Source of the DNA: Chloroflexota bacterium
GTDB taxonomy: Bacteria > Chloroflexota > Anaerolineae > J102
Direction: 5' to 3'
DNA: 5,503 nt
Assembly: GCA_013152695.1 (NCBI GenBank)
Contig: JAADFV010000230.1
Span: forward strand, 1-5,503
The translations under genes were made by a program, and so were the position numbers. Shown here piece after piece: positions 1-4,946 of the stretch; position 1 is the first letter of the stretch; each line of letters opens with the position of its first letter. The notes under the pieces are model-generated. The model saw nothing but the letters and a program-made list of their open reading frames with translations. It ran no database searches and was not told the origin of the DNA.

Positions 1-62
1 CGGTATGCATGGGAACTCGTTCTCTCAAGCCTCTAGAAACAGGGAAAGAGGAAGGGTTAATC

Positions 63-130
63 GTACTGGCTAGTCAGGTTTTAGCCCCCTGAGTTAGGAG
101 GAAGACGGGAGACGGAAGACGGTAGAGAGT
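63..130 (+). repeat. Diverged copy of the dispersed repeat seen at 4454 and 4611
   Basis: GTAC-two bases-GCTAGTCAG, then a CCCTGAGT block, then GGAGG matches the head of the 4454 and 4611 repeats, with a few extra bases in the middle. It is followed by GACGGGAGACGG (104-115), which is identical to 4582-4593 just after the first right-hand copy, and then by a similar AGAGAGT. The order of blocks is the same as on the right, but the copy is shorter: the conserved middle segment with GGCGAAGCTGGCGCGG is missing. The similarity was found by eye. Confidence 0.5.
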
Positions 131-240
131 ATTGAAGGATTCGGCGCTTGGAGTACCGATATTGTGAAAAGATAGGTACGCACCCTTGCGGTCGCTCTGA
201 GAGGAGACGGAAGCGTGCAACGAGAAGGTACTGACAGGCC

Positions 241-268
241 CGGTTTACCGGTTTACTGATTCACCGGT
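241..268 (+). repeat. CGGTTTAC tandem and related CACCGGT unit
   Basis: CGGTTTAC occurs twice in immediate tandem (241-248 and 249-256) and is followed by TTCACCGGTC. The segment resembles the CCTGGTTTACAGGTTTACC units at 4768-4810, so both flanks of the copper operon carry this motif. Its function is unknown; it looks like intergenic repeat sequence. Confidence 0.45.
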
Positions 269-447
269 CTTGCCTTGTTGTTTCCGGCTTATCCGGGTTA
301 GGGCGATGGTAAAGAGAAATACCCCCAGGCAAATTTGTCAGAGGTCCGACAAGAACTGAGGGAAGAAGCTTATACCTCGATTGTAAGCTGAAGATGTAAC
401 AGGGCGTTAAAGACTTTGTGACAAAACTATGAAGATTCGAAGGTAGA

Positions 448-486
448 CCCAGCGCCTTGCGGGAGGGATACCCGCAAAGCGCTGGG
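448..486 (-). terminator. GC-rich hairpin at the 3' end of the copper operon
   Basis: The arms CCCAGCGC/GCGCTGGG (8 bp) and TTGCGGG/CCCGCAA (7 bp) are separated by one C-A mismatch and close a 7-base loop. The stem is therefore 16 positions long and very stable. It starts 9 bases beyond the stop codon of the last operon gene (496-690). No T-tract follows on the minus strand, so this is not a textbook intrinsic terminator. It may act as a terminator of another kind or as a 3' end that blocks exonucleases. Confidence 0.55.
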
Positions 487-495
487 GAGAGGGGT

Positions 496-690
496 TTAAT
501 GATGATGTCCGCTGTGTTGGTGTCCACCTGTGGCTGTTTGGCCGCTGAGATAATGCTCGGGTTCCTGATCGAAAGCTTTTTTACAGCCGGCCGCACAGAA
601 ATACTGAGTCTGTCCCTTGTAAGTGGATGTGTATTCGACAGTATCGGTGTCCACGGTCATCCCGCAAACGGGATCAATTGCTTGTGCCAT
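496..690 (-). CDS. YHS-domain metal-binding protein with His-rich tail
   Basis: A 64-residue soluble protein consisting almost entirely of one YHS domain. DPVCGM lies at residues 6-11, followed by an EYTSTYKGQTQYFC strand-turn segment and the Cys32-x3-Cys36 pair (FCAAGC), then a short helix ending near HYL (46-48). The conserved cysteines 9, 32 and 36 are those expected in this family, which occurs free-standing or fused to heavy-metal ATPases and is thought to bind metal. The last eight residues contain five histidines (57, 59, 62-64), an extra potential Cu/Ni/Zn site. An upstream in-frame ATG at 705 would add five residues, but AAGGAG (697-702) lies inside that extension, six bases before the ATG at 690, so 690 is the better start. 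It is the last gene of the minus-strand operon, 39 bases after the csoR-like gene. A role in copper binding or delivery to CopA is inferred from context. Confidence 0.88.
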   Translation of the reverse strand: MAQAIDPVCGMTVDTDTVEYTSTYKGQTQYFCAAGCKKAFDQEPEHYLSGQTATGGHQHSGHHH

Positions 691-696
691 GAGGTT

Positions 697-702
697 CTCC
701 TT
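697..702 (-). promoter_or_regulatory. Ribosome binding site that fixes the YHS start at 690
   Basis: On the minus strand AAGGAG is followed by six bases and then ATG (690-688). The alternative ATG at 705-703 overlaps this signal and has no comparable site in front of it, so the 64-residue form is preferred over the 69-residue form. Confidence 0.75.
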
Positions 703-729
703 CATGCTGGGAATGGGTGAGTGAGTGAA

Positions 730-1002
730 TTAGCTTTTATCTTGATCCAATATGTGATCAAGCAATTCTTGCAGACCGGTTTGACTGGCCAGCGTCAAAC
801 TTTCATGGTCCTGCAGACATGCTTGGAGATGTTCATTGAGGAGCAACTTCCGGATCATACGCAGCGAGCCTTGAATGGCTTCGAGCTGCTGTATTACCTC
901 AGGGACGGGACGCTCCTCTTCGATCATTAGACATACACCCTGAATATGTCCCTGTACACATTTCAGGCGCTGGCCGATGGCTTGCTGGATTTCTGGATTC
1001 AC
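730..1002 (-). CDS. csoR: CsoR/RcnR-family metal-sensing transcriptional repressor, variant ligand set
   Basis: A 90-residue, all-helical protein of the CsoR/RcnR/FrmR (DUF156) family, whose members are tetrameric repressors that release DNA on binding Cu(I), Ni/Co or reactive thiol species. Family landmarks are RL-x4-GHIQGV-x2-MIEEER in helix 1 (12-31), the QQLEAIQGSL segment in helix 2 (38-47) and the NEHLQACL motif (56-63). His58 and Cys62 match the second and third Cu(I) ligands of M. tuberculosis CsoR (His61, Cys65). The first ligand (Cys36) falls exactly on Val33, and the preceding Tyr on Pro32. Two other cysteines, 15 and 24, lie in helix 1. The start is GTG, six bases after the copA stop; AGGAG (1014-1018) sits in the last copA codons, 11 bases upstream. 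The operon position next to copA points to copper-responsive autoregulation. Family assignment is firm, the inducer is not. Confidence 0.88.
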   Translation of the reverse strand: MNPEIQQAIGQRLKCVQGHIQGVCLMIEEERPVPEVIQQLEAIQGSLRMIRKLLLNEHLQACLQDHESLTLASQTGLQELLDHILDQDKS

Positions 1003-1008
1003 ATCATT

Positions 1009-3537
1009 TTACGCTCCTACATTTACAGAACGGGGTTGCGGCGCCGGCTCGGAAGATTGTGTTGCCGGCTGTTCACGCAAGTAGCTGGGACGAATATCCT
1101 CACCGCGCAGGCGGTTGGCATTAGCGACTACCGTGATCGAACTGGTGGCCATGGCGATTTCGGCCAGCACCGGGTGCATCCAGCCGATCATGGCCAGAGG
1201 GATCATGGCAACGTTGTAGAAAAAGGCCCAGAACAAATTTTGGCGAATCTTGCGGAATGTGGCCCGGCTGAGATTGATGGCCTCGATAACGCCGGTGAGT
1301 TGGCCTCGTACCAGGGTGATGTCGCTGGCCTCGATGGCGATGTCGGTGCCTGTACCGATGGCAATGCCGACATTGGCCTGGGTGAGGGCAGGGGCATCAT
1401 TGATGCCGTCACCAACAAAGGCCACAAGACCATACTTTTCTTGCAACTTACGCACCTCAGCCACCTTGCCGTCAGGCAAAACTTCGGCCAAGACATGGTC
1501 GATGCCCATGCTGCGGGCGATGGCGTTGGCCGTGCGGAGATTGTCGCCGGTGATCATGGCCGTTTTCAGGCCCATCGCCTGCAATTCCTGGATGGCAGCG
1601 GCCGAATCTTCTTTAACCGTATCGGCTACGGCAATGACGCCGGCCAGACGTCCGTCGAGGGCTACAAGCATTGCTGTCTTTGCCTCGTTTTCTAATCTTT
1701 GCAGAGTCGTTTCGAGAACATCGGTATCCAAACCTTTCTCGTGCATCAACAGGCGTGAACCAACCAGAATTTCGCGCTCACCGGCAGTGGCAATGACGCC
1801 CTTGCCGCGAACGGCCTGGAAAGCTTTGGTTTCGGCAAGGGTGAGGCCATCTGCCAGAGCTCGATCGACAATGGAACGTCCTAGGGGATGTTCGCTGCCC
1901 TGCTCGGCACTGGCCGCGCCCTGCAAGAGAGCCGCCTTGTCGAAGCCGTTGATAGGTTCGATGTCTGTCACTTCTGGCTTACCTTTGGTGATCGTGCCGG
2001 TCTTGTCAAAGATGACAATGTGGATATCCTTCATGGTCTGGATGGCCTCGCCACTGCGGATAAGGATGCCGTTTTCAGCGCCTTTACCACTGCCCACCAT
2101 GAGTGCCGTAGGCGTGGCCAGACCGAGGGCGCAAGGACAGGCGATGACGAGCACTGCAACCATGGAGGTGATGGCCAGGGTGAGCACCGTCAGGTTGGGA
2201 TTAACCCAGGGAAGGAAGGAGCCAGCACCGATGAAGTTGTACATAACATCGGGAATGAGTAACCAGGTTACAAGGGTGATGAGGGTAATGAGGAGAACCA
2301 GGGGCACAAAAATACCGGTAACACGGTCGGCGAAAGCCTGAATCGGCACTTTTGTACCCTGGCATTCCTCGACCAGCTTGACGACCTGAGAAAGGAAGGT
2401 ATCCTTGCCCACGCGTGTGGCTTCGATTTTAAGCAGGCCTTCCTGGTTGACGGTGGCGCCGATGGCTTCGTCGCCGGGGTGCTTGTTGACGGGCATCGAT
2501 TCGCCCGTGGCCATCGATTCATCAATGGCACTGTCGCCCCAGACAATGACGCCATCGGTGGGGATTTTCTCCCCAGGGCGGACGATCATGACATCGCCAA
2601 CGACAACATCCTCGATAGGCAGTTCTATCTCCCTCCCATCTCGCTCCACCCGGGCTGTTTTGGCGCCCATTTCCAGGAGCTTGCGGATAGCCTGGGAGGC
2701 CCGACCTTTTGCCGACTCCTCGACATAGCGGCCGGTGAGATGGAAGGCCATGATCATGGCGGCGACGCCAGCATAGTTGGCCACGGGGAAGAAGAAGGAT
2801 GCAGGCCCGGTAAGAAAGGAGACGCCGGTGCCTAAGGCAATGAGCGTATCCATGTTGGCATGACCGTGGCGAATTGCGATCCAGCCACTGCGATAGGTGC
2901 GCCGTCCCACCCAGAACAACACAGGCAGCGCCAGGACAATCAGACCCAGATTGAAGATGAATTCATTGGGCCAGATGATGCCGAAGAACATCTCGGCAAA
3001 CATCCAAAGGATGATGGGCGTAGTGAAAAGCCACGCCACCTTCATGCGGAAACGAGCATCCTGCATCTTACGCTCATCCAGATCGACAGGCTCCTCCCTG
3101 CCTTCTTCATCTTTCTCGATTTCCAGTAGCTGGTAGCCAGTAGCATCGACGGCACGTTTGAAATCATCGAAAGCGGCGAGACCGGGAATGTATCGTACGG
3201 TGGCTTTTTCGGTAGCCAGATTCACAACCACCGATTGCACACCGCTGACGCCTTTCAGGGCATGTTCGACATGACTGGCGCAGGAGGCACAAGTCATGCC
3301 CCCGATCGAGAAATCGATAGTTTCTTCAGGAACGTCGTAGCCGGCATCTTCCACGGCCTTGATCAGCTGTGAGAGAGGCACTGGTTTATCACTAAAAGTA
3401 ATGTGGGCGCGCTCGGTTGCGAGATTGACTTGTGCATCACCTACGCCCGGAACCTTTCGCAAGGAACGGCTCACGTGCGAGGAGCAAGAGGCGCAGGTCA
3501 TGCCTTCGACAGGCAAAGTAATTTGTTGATCGGACAT
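1009..3537 (-). CDS. copA: Cu(+)-exporting P1B-type ATPase CopA
   Basis: An 842-residue inner-membrane pump that uses ATP to move Cu(+) out of the cytoplasm. Two N-terminal HMA domains carry GMTCASC (Cys15/Cys18 and Cys83/Cys86). Eight membrane segments are visible, roughly at 165-187, 191-210, 228-250, 253-271, 404-427, 445-475, 765-785 and 787-805. Other landmarks are the actuator motif TGES (344-347), the CPC metal site (467-469), the phosphorylation motif DKTGT with Asp511, the SEHPL nucleotide-domain motif (548-552), TGDN (663-666) and GDGINDAP (709-716). Tyr774-Asn775 and Met796-x2-Ser799-Ser800 in the last two helices complete the P1B-1 (Cu+/Ag+) signature. The length is typical for a two-HMA enzyme and nothing looks broken. 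The 36-residue C-terminal tail is Pro/Gln/Ser-rich without Cys or His. The start ATG lies 12 bases after the HMA gene stop; the nearest GGAG (3553-3556) is 15 bases away, so coupling to upstream translation is likely. Confidence 0.97.
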   Translation of the reverse strand: MSDQQITLPVEGMTCASCSSHVSRSLRKVPGVGDAQVNLATERAHITFSDKPVPLSQLIKAVEDAGYDVPEETIDFSIGGMTCASCASHVEHALKGVSGVQSVVVNLATEKATVRYIPGLAAFDDFKRAVDATGYQLLEIEKDEEGREEPVDLDERKMQDARFRMKVAWLFTTPIILWMFAEMFFGIIWPNEFIFNLGLIVLALPVLFWVGRRTYRSGWIAIRHGHANMDTLIALGTGVSFLTGPASFFFPVANYAGVAAMIMAFHLTGRYVEESAKGRASQAIRKLLEMGAKTARVERDGREIELPIEDVVVGDVMIVRPGEKIPTDGVIVWGDSAIDESMATGESMPVNKHPGDEAIGATVNQEGLLKIEATRVGKDTFLSQVVKLVEECQGTKVPIQAFADRVTGIFVPLVLLITLITLVTWLLIPDVMYNFIGAGSFLPWVNPNLTVLTLAITSMVAVLVIACPCALGLATPTALMVGSGKGAENGILIRSGEAIQTMKDIHIVIFDKTGTITKGKPEVTDIEPINGFDKAALLQGAASAEQGSEHPLGRSIVDRALADGLTLAETKAFQAVRGKGVIATAGEREILVGSRLLMHEKGLDTDVLETTLQRLENEAKTAMLVALDGRLAGVIAVADTVKEDSAAAIQELQAMGLKTAMITGDNLRTANAIARSMGIDHVLAEVLPDGKVAEVRKLQEKYGLVAFVGDGINDAPALTQANVGIAIGTGTDIAIEASDITLVRGQLTGVIEAINLSRATFRKIRQNLFWAFFYNVAMIPLAMIGWMHPVLAEIAMATSSITVVANANRLRGEDIRPSYLREQPATQSSEPAPQPRSVNVGA

Positions 3538-3549
3538 AATATTGACTCA

Positions 3550-3894
3550 TCACTCCAGATGTTGTTCATACACGCCCAGTAATTGGCCTGTATAATGGTG
3601 GCGGCCATCATTGCCTGCAGCAGCAACGGCGCTGGCAAGAGAGGGAACGATGGCGCGAGAGGGATTGAACAGAACGTGCACCAACGCTCGTTCTAGATCA
3701 ACCTCGACAAAAAGGACGCCTTCGAGCTCGAGAAGGCTGTTGTGTACACGCATCGCGCAGCTGGGACAACCCATACCTTGCACGAACAAAAATGCCGAAT
3801 AGGCATGAGCTAGATCGTTTACGTCTACATGTTTGCTGTAGCGCGGTACGTGGCATTTGGACTCTTGGGGTGTTTGCACGGATATGATATCCAT
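3550..3894 (-). CDS. Small HMA-domain protein, likely copper chaperone
   Basis: A 114-residue protein with one heavy-metal-associated domain. The metal loop GMGCPSCAMRV (40-50) gives Cys43 and Cys46, followed by the helix HNSLLELEGV, the strand VLFVEVDLERALVHVLF and a second helix around 82-93, the normal ferredoxin-like order. It differs from CopZ (about 70 residues) by an N-terminal extension of about 34 residues containing Cys14-His15 and a C-terminal extension of about 17 residues with HHY. No signal peptide or membrane segment is seen, so it should be cytoplasmic. The start has a good GAGG (3903-3906), eight bases before the ATG. It is the first gene of the operon and sits directly before copA, which suits a chaperone delivering Cu(+) to CopA. 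I recognise the domain, not a specific named family for the whole protein. Confidence 0.85.
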   Translation of the reverse strand: MDIISVQTPQESKCHVPRYSKHVDVNDLAHAYSAFLFVQGMGCPSCAMRVHNSLLELEGVLFVEVDLERALVHVLFNPSRAIVPSLASAVAAAGNDGRHHYTGQLLGVYEQHLE

Positions 3895-3948
3895 AGTGAT
3901 GACCTCTTTTGATGGTGCCTAATCGGACGACGAAATGAGATATCATTC

Positions 3949-3978
3949 ATTCTACGACTCTTGCGAGCGCGATGTCAG
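3949..3978 (-). promoter_or_regulatory. Candidate sigma-70-type promoter of the copper operon
   Basis: On the minus strand CTGACA (3978-3973) and TAGAAT (3954-3949) are separated by 18 bases; each matches the consensus in five of six positions. Transcription would begin near 3942, leaving a leader of about 50 bases with the GAGG ribosome site near its end. The match was found by eye; no start site is known. Confidence 0.55.
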
Positions 3979-4000
3979 CGCCATGCTGCCCTTGCCGAAC

Positions 4001-4030
4001 AGGCCATTTGGCCTATCGTCAACGGCCAAT
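4001..4030. promoter_or_regulatory. AGGCCA-TT-TGGCCT palindrome with a third GGCCA copy
   Basis: A perfect 14-base dyad (AGGCCA, two bases, TGGCCT) at 4001-4014 is followed by ACGGCCAAT (4022-4030), so TTGGCC (4008-4013) also pairs with GGCCAA (4024-4029). It lies 23 bases upstream of the -35 element of the minus-strand promoter and within the divergent control region. It could be a regulator binding site; it does not resemble a known CsoR operator well enough to assign. Confidence 0.35.
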
Positions 4031-4042
4031 AGAAGCAAATAA

Positions 4043-4080
4043 GCAAAATGGCGCGCTAATATCAGGCAAAATAGCGCTGG
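4043..4080. promoter_or_regulatory. Direct repeat GCAAAATNGCGC plus inverted GCGCTA/TAGCGC
   Basis: GCAAAATGGCGC (4043-4054) and GCAAAATAGCGC (4066-4077) differ at one of twelve positions and are spaced 23 bases apart, about two helical turns. GCGCTA (4053-4058) and TAGCGC (4072-4077) also form an inverted repeat with a 13-base spacer. The position between divergent genes suggests an operator for one or both of them. The regulator is unknown. Confidence 0.35.
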
Positions 4081-4125
4081 TTTCAGGGTAAGAAACGACC
4101 TAAACTAAGAGTCTCAAGGTGCACC

Positions 4126-4203
4126 ATGTCGCGTTCAGGCTACCCTCCCCTGTGGCACATAGGCATGGAGGTACCGGATTTCATCTCATTTTGGAGTTCA
4201 TGA
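4126..4203 (+). CDS. Possible 25-residue leader peptide ahead of the YHS gene
   Basis: ATG at 4126 opens a 25-codon frame ending in TGA at 4201-4203, directly before and in the same frame as the ATG of the YHS gene at 4204. AAGGT (4116-4120) lies five bases before the ATG, a fair ribosome site. The peptide begins MSRSGYPPLWHIG and is rich in aromatic residues and prolines, without Cys. The GGAG that serves the YHS gene (4193-4196) lies inside it, so its translation could affect access to the YHS start. It might equally be a chance ORF or a remnant of a longer N-terminus cut by a TGA. I know no homolog. Confidence 0.3.
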   Translation: MSRSGYPPLWHIGMEVPDFISFWSS

Positions 4204-4449
4204 ATGAAGACTGCCAGTAAAAAAGTACATAGCCGCAGAGATCCGATCTGCGGGATGCATCTCAAGCCAAATCAGTTTACGCTCGAATACACCTACTATG
4301 GTATTACCTACGTATTCTGTTCCTCCGAATGCCGTAATCACTTCCTGGCCGGTGCCGAACTTTATGTCGCGCATCTGGCGCATGATCCCGATTGGTACCT
4401 GGGACATACCTGCCCTCATCAAGAAATCGCACTAGCCCTTGATTTGTGA
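4204..4449 (+). CDS. Second YHS-domain protein, divergent from the copper operon
   Basis: An 81-residue protein with a YHS domain at about residues 12-47: RRDPICGMHL (11-20, Cys16), the strand pair FTLEYTYYGITYVFC and Cys39-x3-Cys43 (CSSEC) followed by the helix RNHFLAGAELYVAHL. The three cysteines correspond to those of the YHS protein at 496-690, but the two proteins otherwise differ widely, so this is not a recent duplication. The C-terminal part has DPDWYLGHTCPHQE with an extra Cys70 and His68/His72 that might add a metal site. GGAG (4193-4196) is seven bases before the ATG. It is transcribed away from the HMA-copA operon across a shared control region, which suggests co-regulation with copper export. 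The substrate metal is not shown by the sequence. Confidence 0.8.
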   Translation: MKTASKKVHSRRDPICGMHLKPNQFTLEYTYYGITYVFCSSECRNHFLAGAELYVAHLAHDPDWYLGHTCPHQEIALALDL

Positions 4450-4453
4450 CCCG

Positions 4454-4585
4454 TGAGTAGTACCTTGCTAGTCAGAGCTCCCTGAGTGAGAAACTTTCGT
4501 TGGAGTAGCAAGGAGCAGGGAGCAAGAAGCAAGGAGTAAGGAGGACAGCGTGGCGAAGCTGGCGCGGAATGAGTGGGGATGGACG
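4454..4585 (+). repeat. Dispersed repeat, copy A (157 bp period)
   Basis: The first 52 bases (from TGAGTAGTACCTTGC to GTTGGAG) match copy B at 4611 except for one base. A variable purine-rich segment follows, built from degenerate AAGGAG/GCAGG units. A conserved tail containing GGCGAAGCTGGCGCGG and GGGGATGGACG ends at 4585. The start-to-start distance to copy B is 157 bases. No coding potential is apparent. Confidence 0.85.
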
Positions 4586-4610
4586 GGAGACGGCAGAGAG
4601 TTATGGCGCA

Positions 4611-4738
4611 TGAGTAGTACCTTGCTAGTCAGAGCTCCCTGAGTGAGTAACTTTCGTTGGAGCAGGAAACAAGGAGCAGGGCAAGGAGTAAGGAGGGCAA
4701 GCGTGGCGAAGCTGGCGCGGAATGAGTGGGGATGGACG
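4611..4738 (+). repeat. Dispersed repeat, copy B
   Basis: Second copy of the 4454 repeat in the same orientation. Differences are concentrated in the purine-rich middle, where copy B has lost and changed a few AAGGAG-like units; the head and tail are almost identical. The copies are close enough in sequence to suggest recent duplication or gene conversion. Diverged fragments of the same family lie at 63-130. Confidence 0.85.
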
Positions 4739-4767
4739 AGCGAGGACGACAAGGGGATGTTGTCAGG

Positions 4768-4810
4768 CCTGGTTTACAGGTTTGCCTCTCTCCTGGTTTA
4801 CAGGTTTACC
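4768..4810 (+). repeat. Two 19 bp CCTGGTTTACAGGTTTRCC units
   Basis: CCTGGTTTACAGGTTTGCC (4768-4786) and CCTGGTTTACAGGTTTACC (4792-4810) differ at one base and are separated by TCTCT. Each unit contains an internal GGTTTAC/AGGTTT near-duplication. The motif resembles the CGGTTTAC tandem at 241-256. Confidence 0.75.
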
Positions 4811-4811
4811 G

Positions 4812-4835
4812 GCCCCTCCTGGTCAAACGAGGGGC
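4812..4835 (+). terminator. Weak hairpin GCCCCTC/GAGGGGC
   Basis: Seven-base arms (4812-4818 and 4829-4835) with a ten-base loop, followed by an A/T-rich stretch but no T run on the plus strand. It is the only stem I see between the YHS gene ending at 4449 and the gene starting at 4947. It lies far from the YHS stop, so a terminator role is only a possibility. Confidence 0.25.
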
Positions 4836-4910
4836 AACTCAAATAAAATAGGTATTTCTACGGAGATGGGGAAGGGCTGATTGGCGCTCGAGGGCAGAGG
4901 GGATGCTGGT

Positions 4911-4932
4911 TATACTGAGGATATCAATATCC
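4911..4932 (+). promoter_or_regulatory. Possible -10 element and GGATAT-CA-ATATCC palindrome
   Basis: TATACT (4911-4916) is a good -10 hexamer, but no convincing -35 is seen at the usual distance. Immediately after it a 14-base dyad, GGATAT, two bases, ATATCC (4919-4932), covers the expected transcription start and ends just before the AGGAGG ribosome site (4935-4940) of the downstream gene. A repressor bound there would block initiation. Confidence 0.35.
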
Positions 4933-4946
4933 ACAGGAGGATAACC

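Larger units (their letters stand above)
1..447. other. Non-coding region with degenerate repeats, no gene seen
   Basis: I find no coding sequence with family resemblance and a ribosome binding site here. The stretch carries fragments related to the repeats at 4454-4810 on the other side of the copper genes: a GCTAGTCAG...CCCTGAG segment (about 63-97), the 12-mer GACGGGAGACGG (104-115) and a GGTTTAC tandem (241-256). GGAGACGGAAG occurs at both 108-118 and 203-213. The rest (about 270-447) shows nothing I can name. Confidence 0.6.
4450..4910. other. Repeat-filled intergenic region
   Basis: Apart from the repeats and the weak hairpin listed separately, this stretch shows no gene. Open frames through it on either strand translate the repeats themselves and have no supporting ribosome sites. 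No transposase remnant, terminal inverted repeat or tRNA-like fold was seen. Confidence 0.6.

Noticed and set aside
261..596. 111-codon minus-strand frame overlapping the YHS gene
   Set aside because: It overlaps the 3' part of the YHS gene in another frame, runs through the hairpin and the repeat region, and shows no domain.
946..1695. 249-codon plus-strand frame across the end of copA and the start of csoR
   Set aside because: It is a composition shadow rich in Gly, Asp and His from the antisense of copA codons. No family is recognisable, and it crosses two well-supported genes.
1250..2341. 363-codon open frame antisense to copA
   Set aside because: It lies wholly inside copA on the opposite strand, its translation is Arg/Ser/Met-rich without recognisable domains, and copA is unmistakable. 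Antisense open frames of this kind are common in GC-rich genes.
3698..3946. 82-codon minus-strand frame overlapping the HMA gene
   Set aside because: It is in another frame from the HMA gene, has no domain and covers the promoter candidate region.
4201..4203. TGA as a selenocysteine codon joining the 25-codon ORF to the YHS gene
   Set aside because: No selenocysteine insertion stem was evident just downstream. The codon is followed directly by ATG with a good ribosome site, so a plain stop is simpler.
4468..4752. 94-codon minus-strand frame with an internal HPHSFRASFATL duplication
   Set aside because: The duplication is the DNA repeat at 4454/4611 translated; there is no ribosome site or family resemblance.
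4454..4810. Possible CRISPR array
   Set aside because: There are only two copies of a long repeat at 157-base spacing and two of a 19 bp unit with a 5-base gap. No regular repeat-spacer alternation and no cas genes are present.
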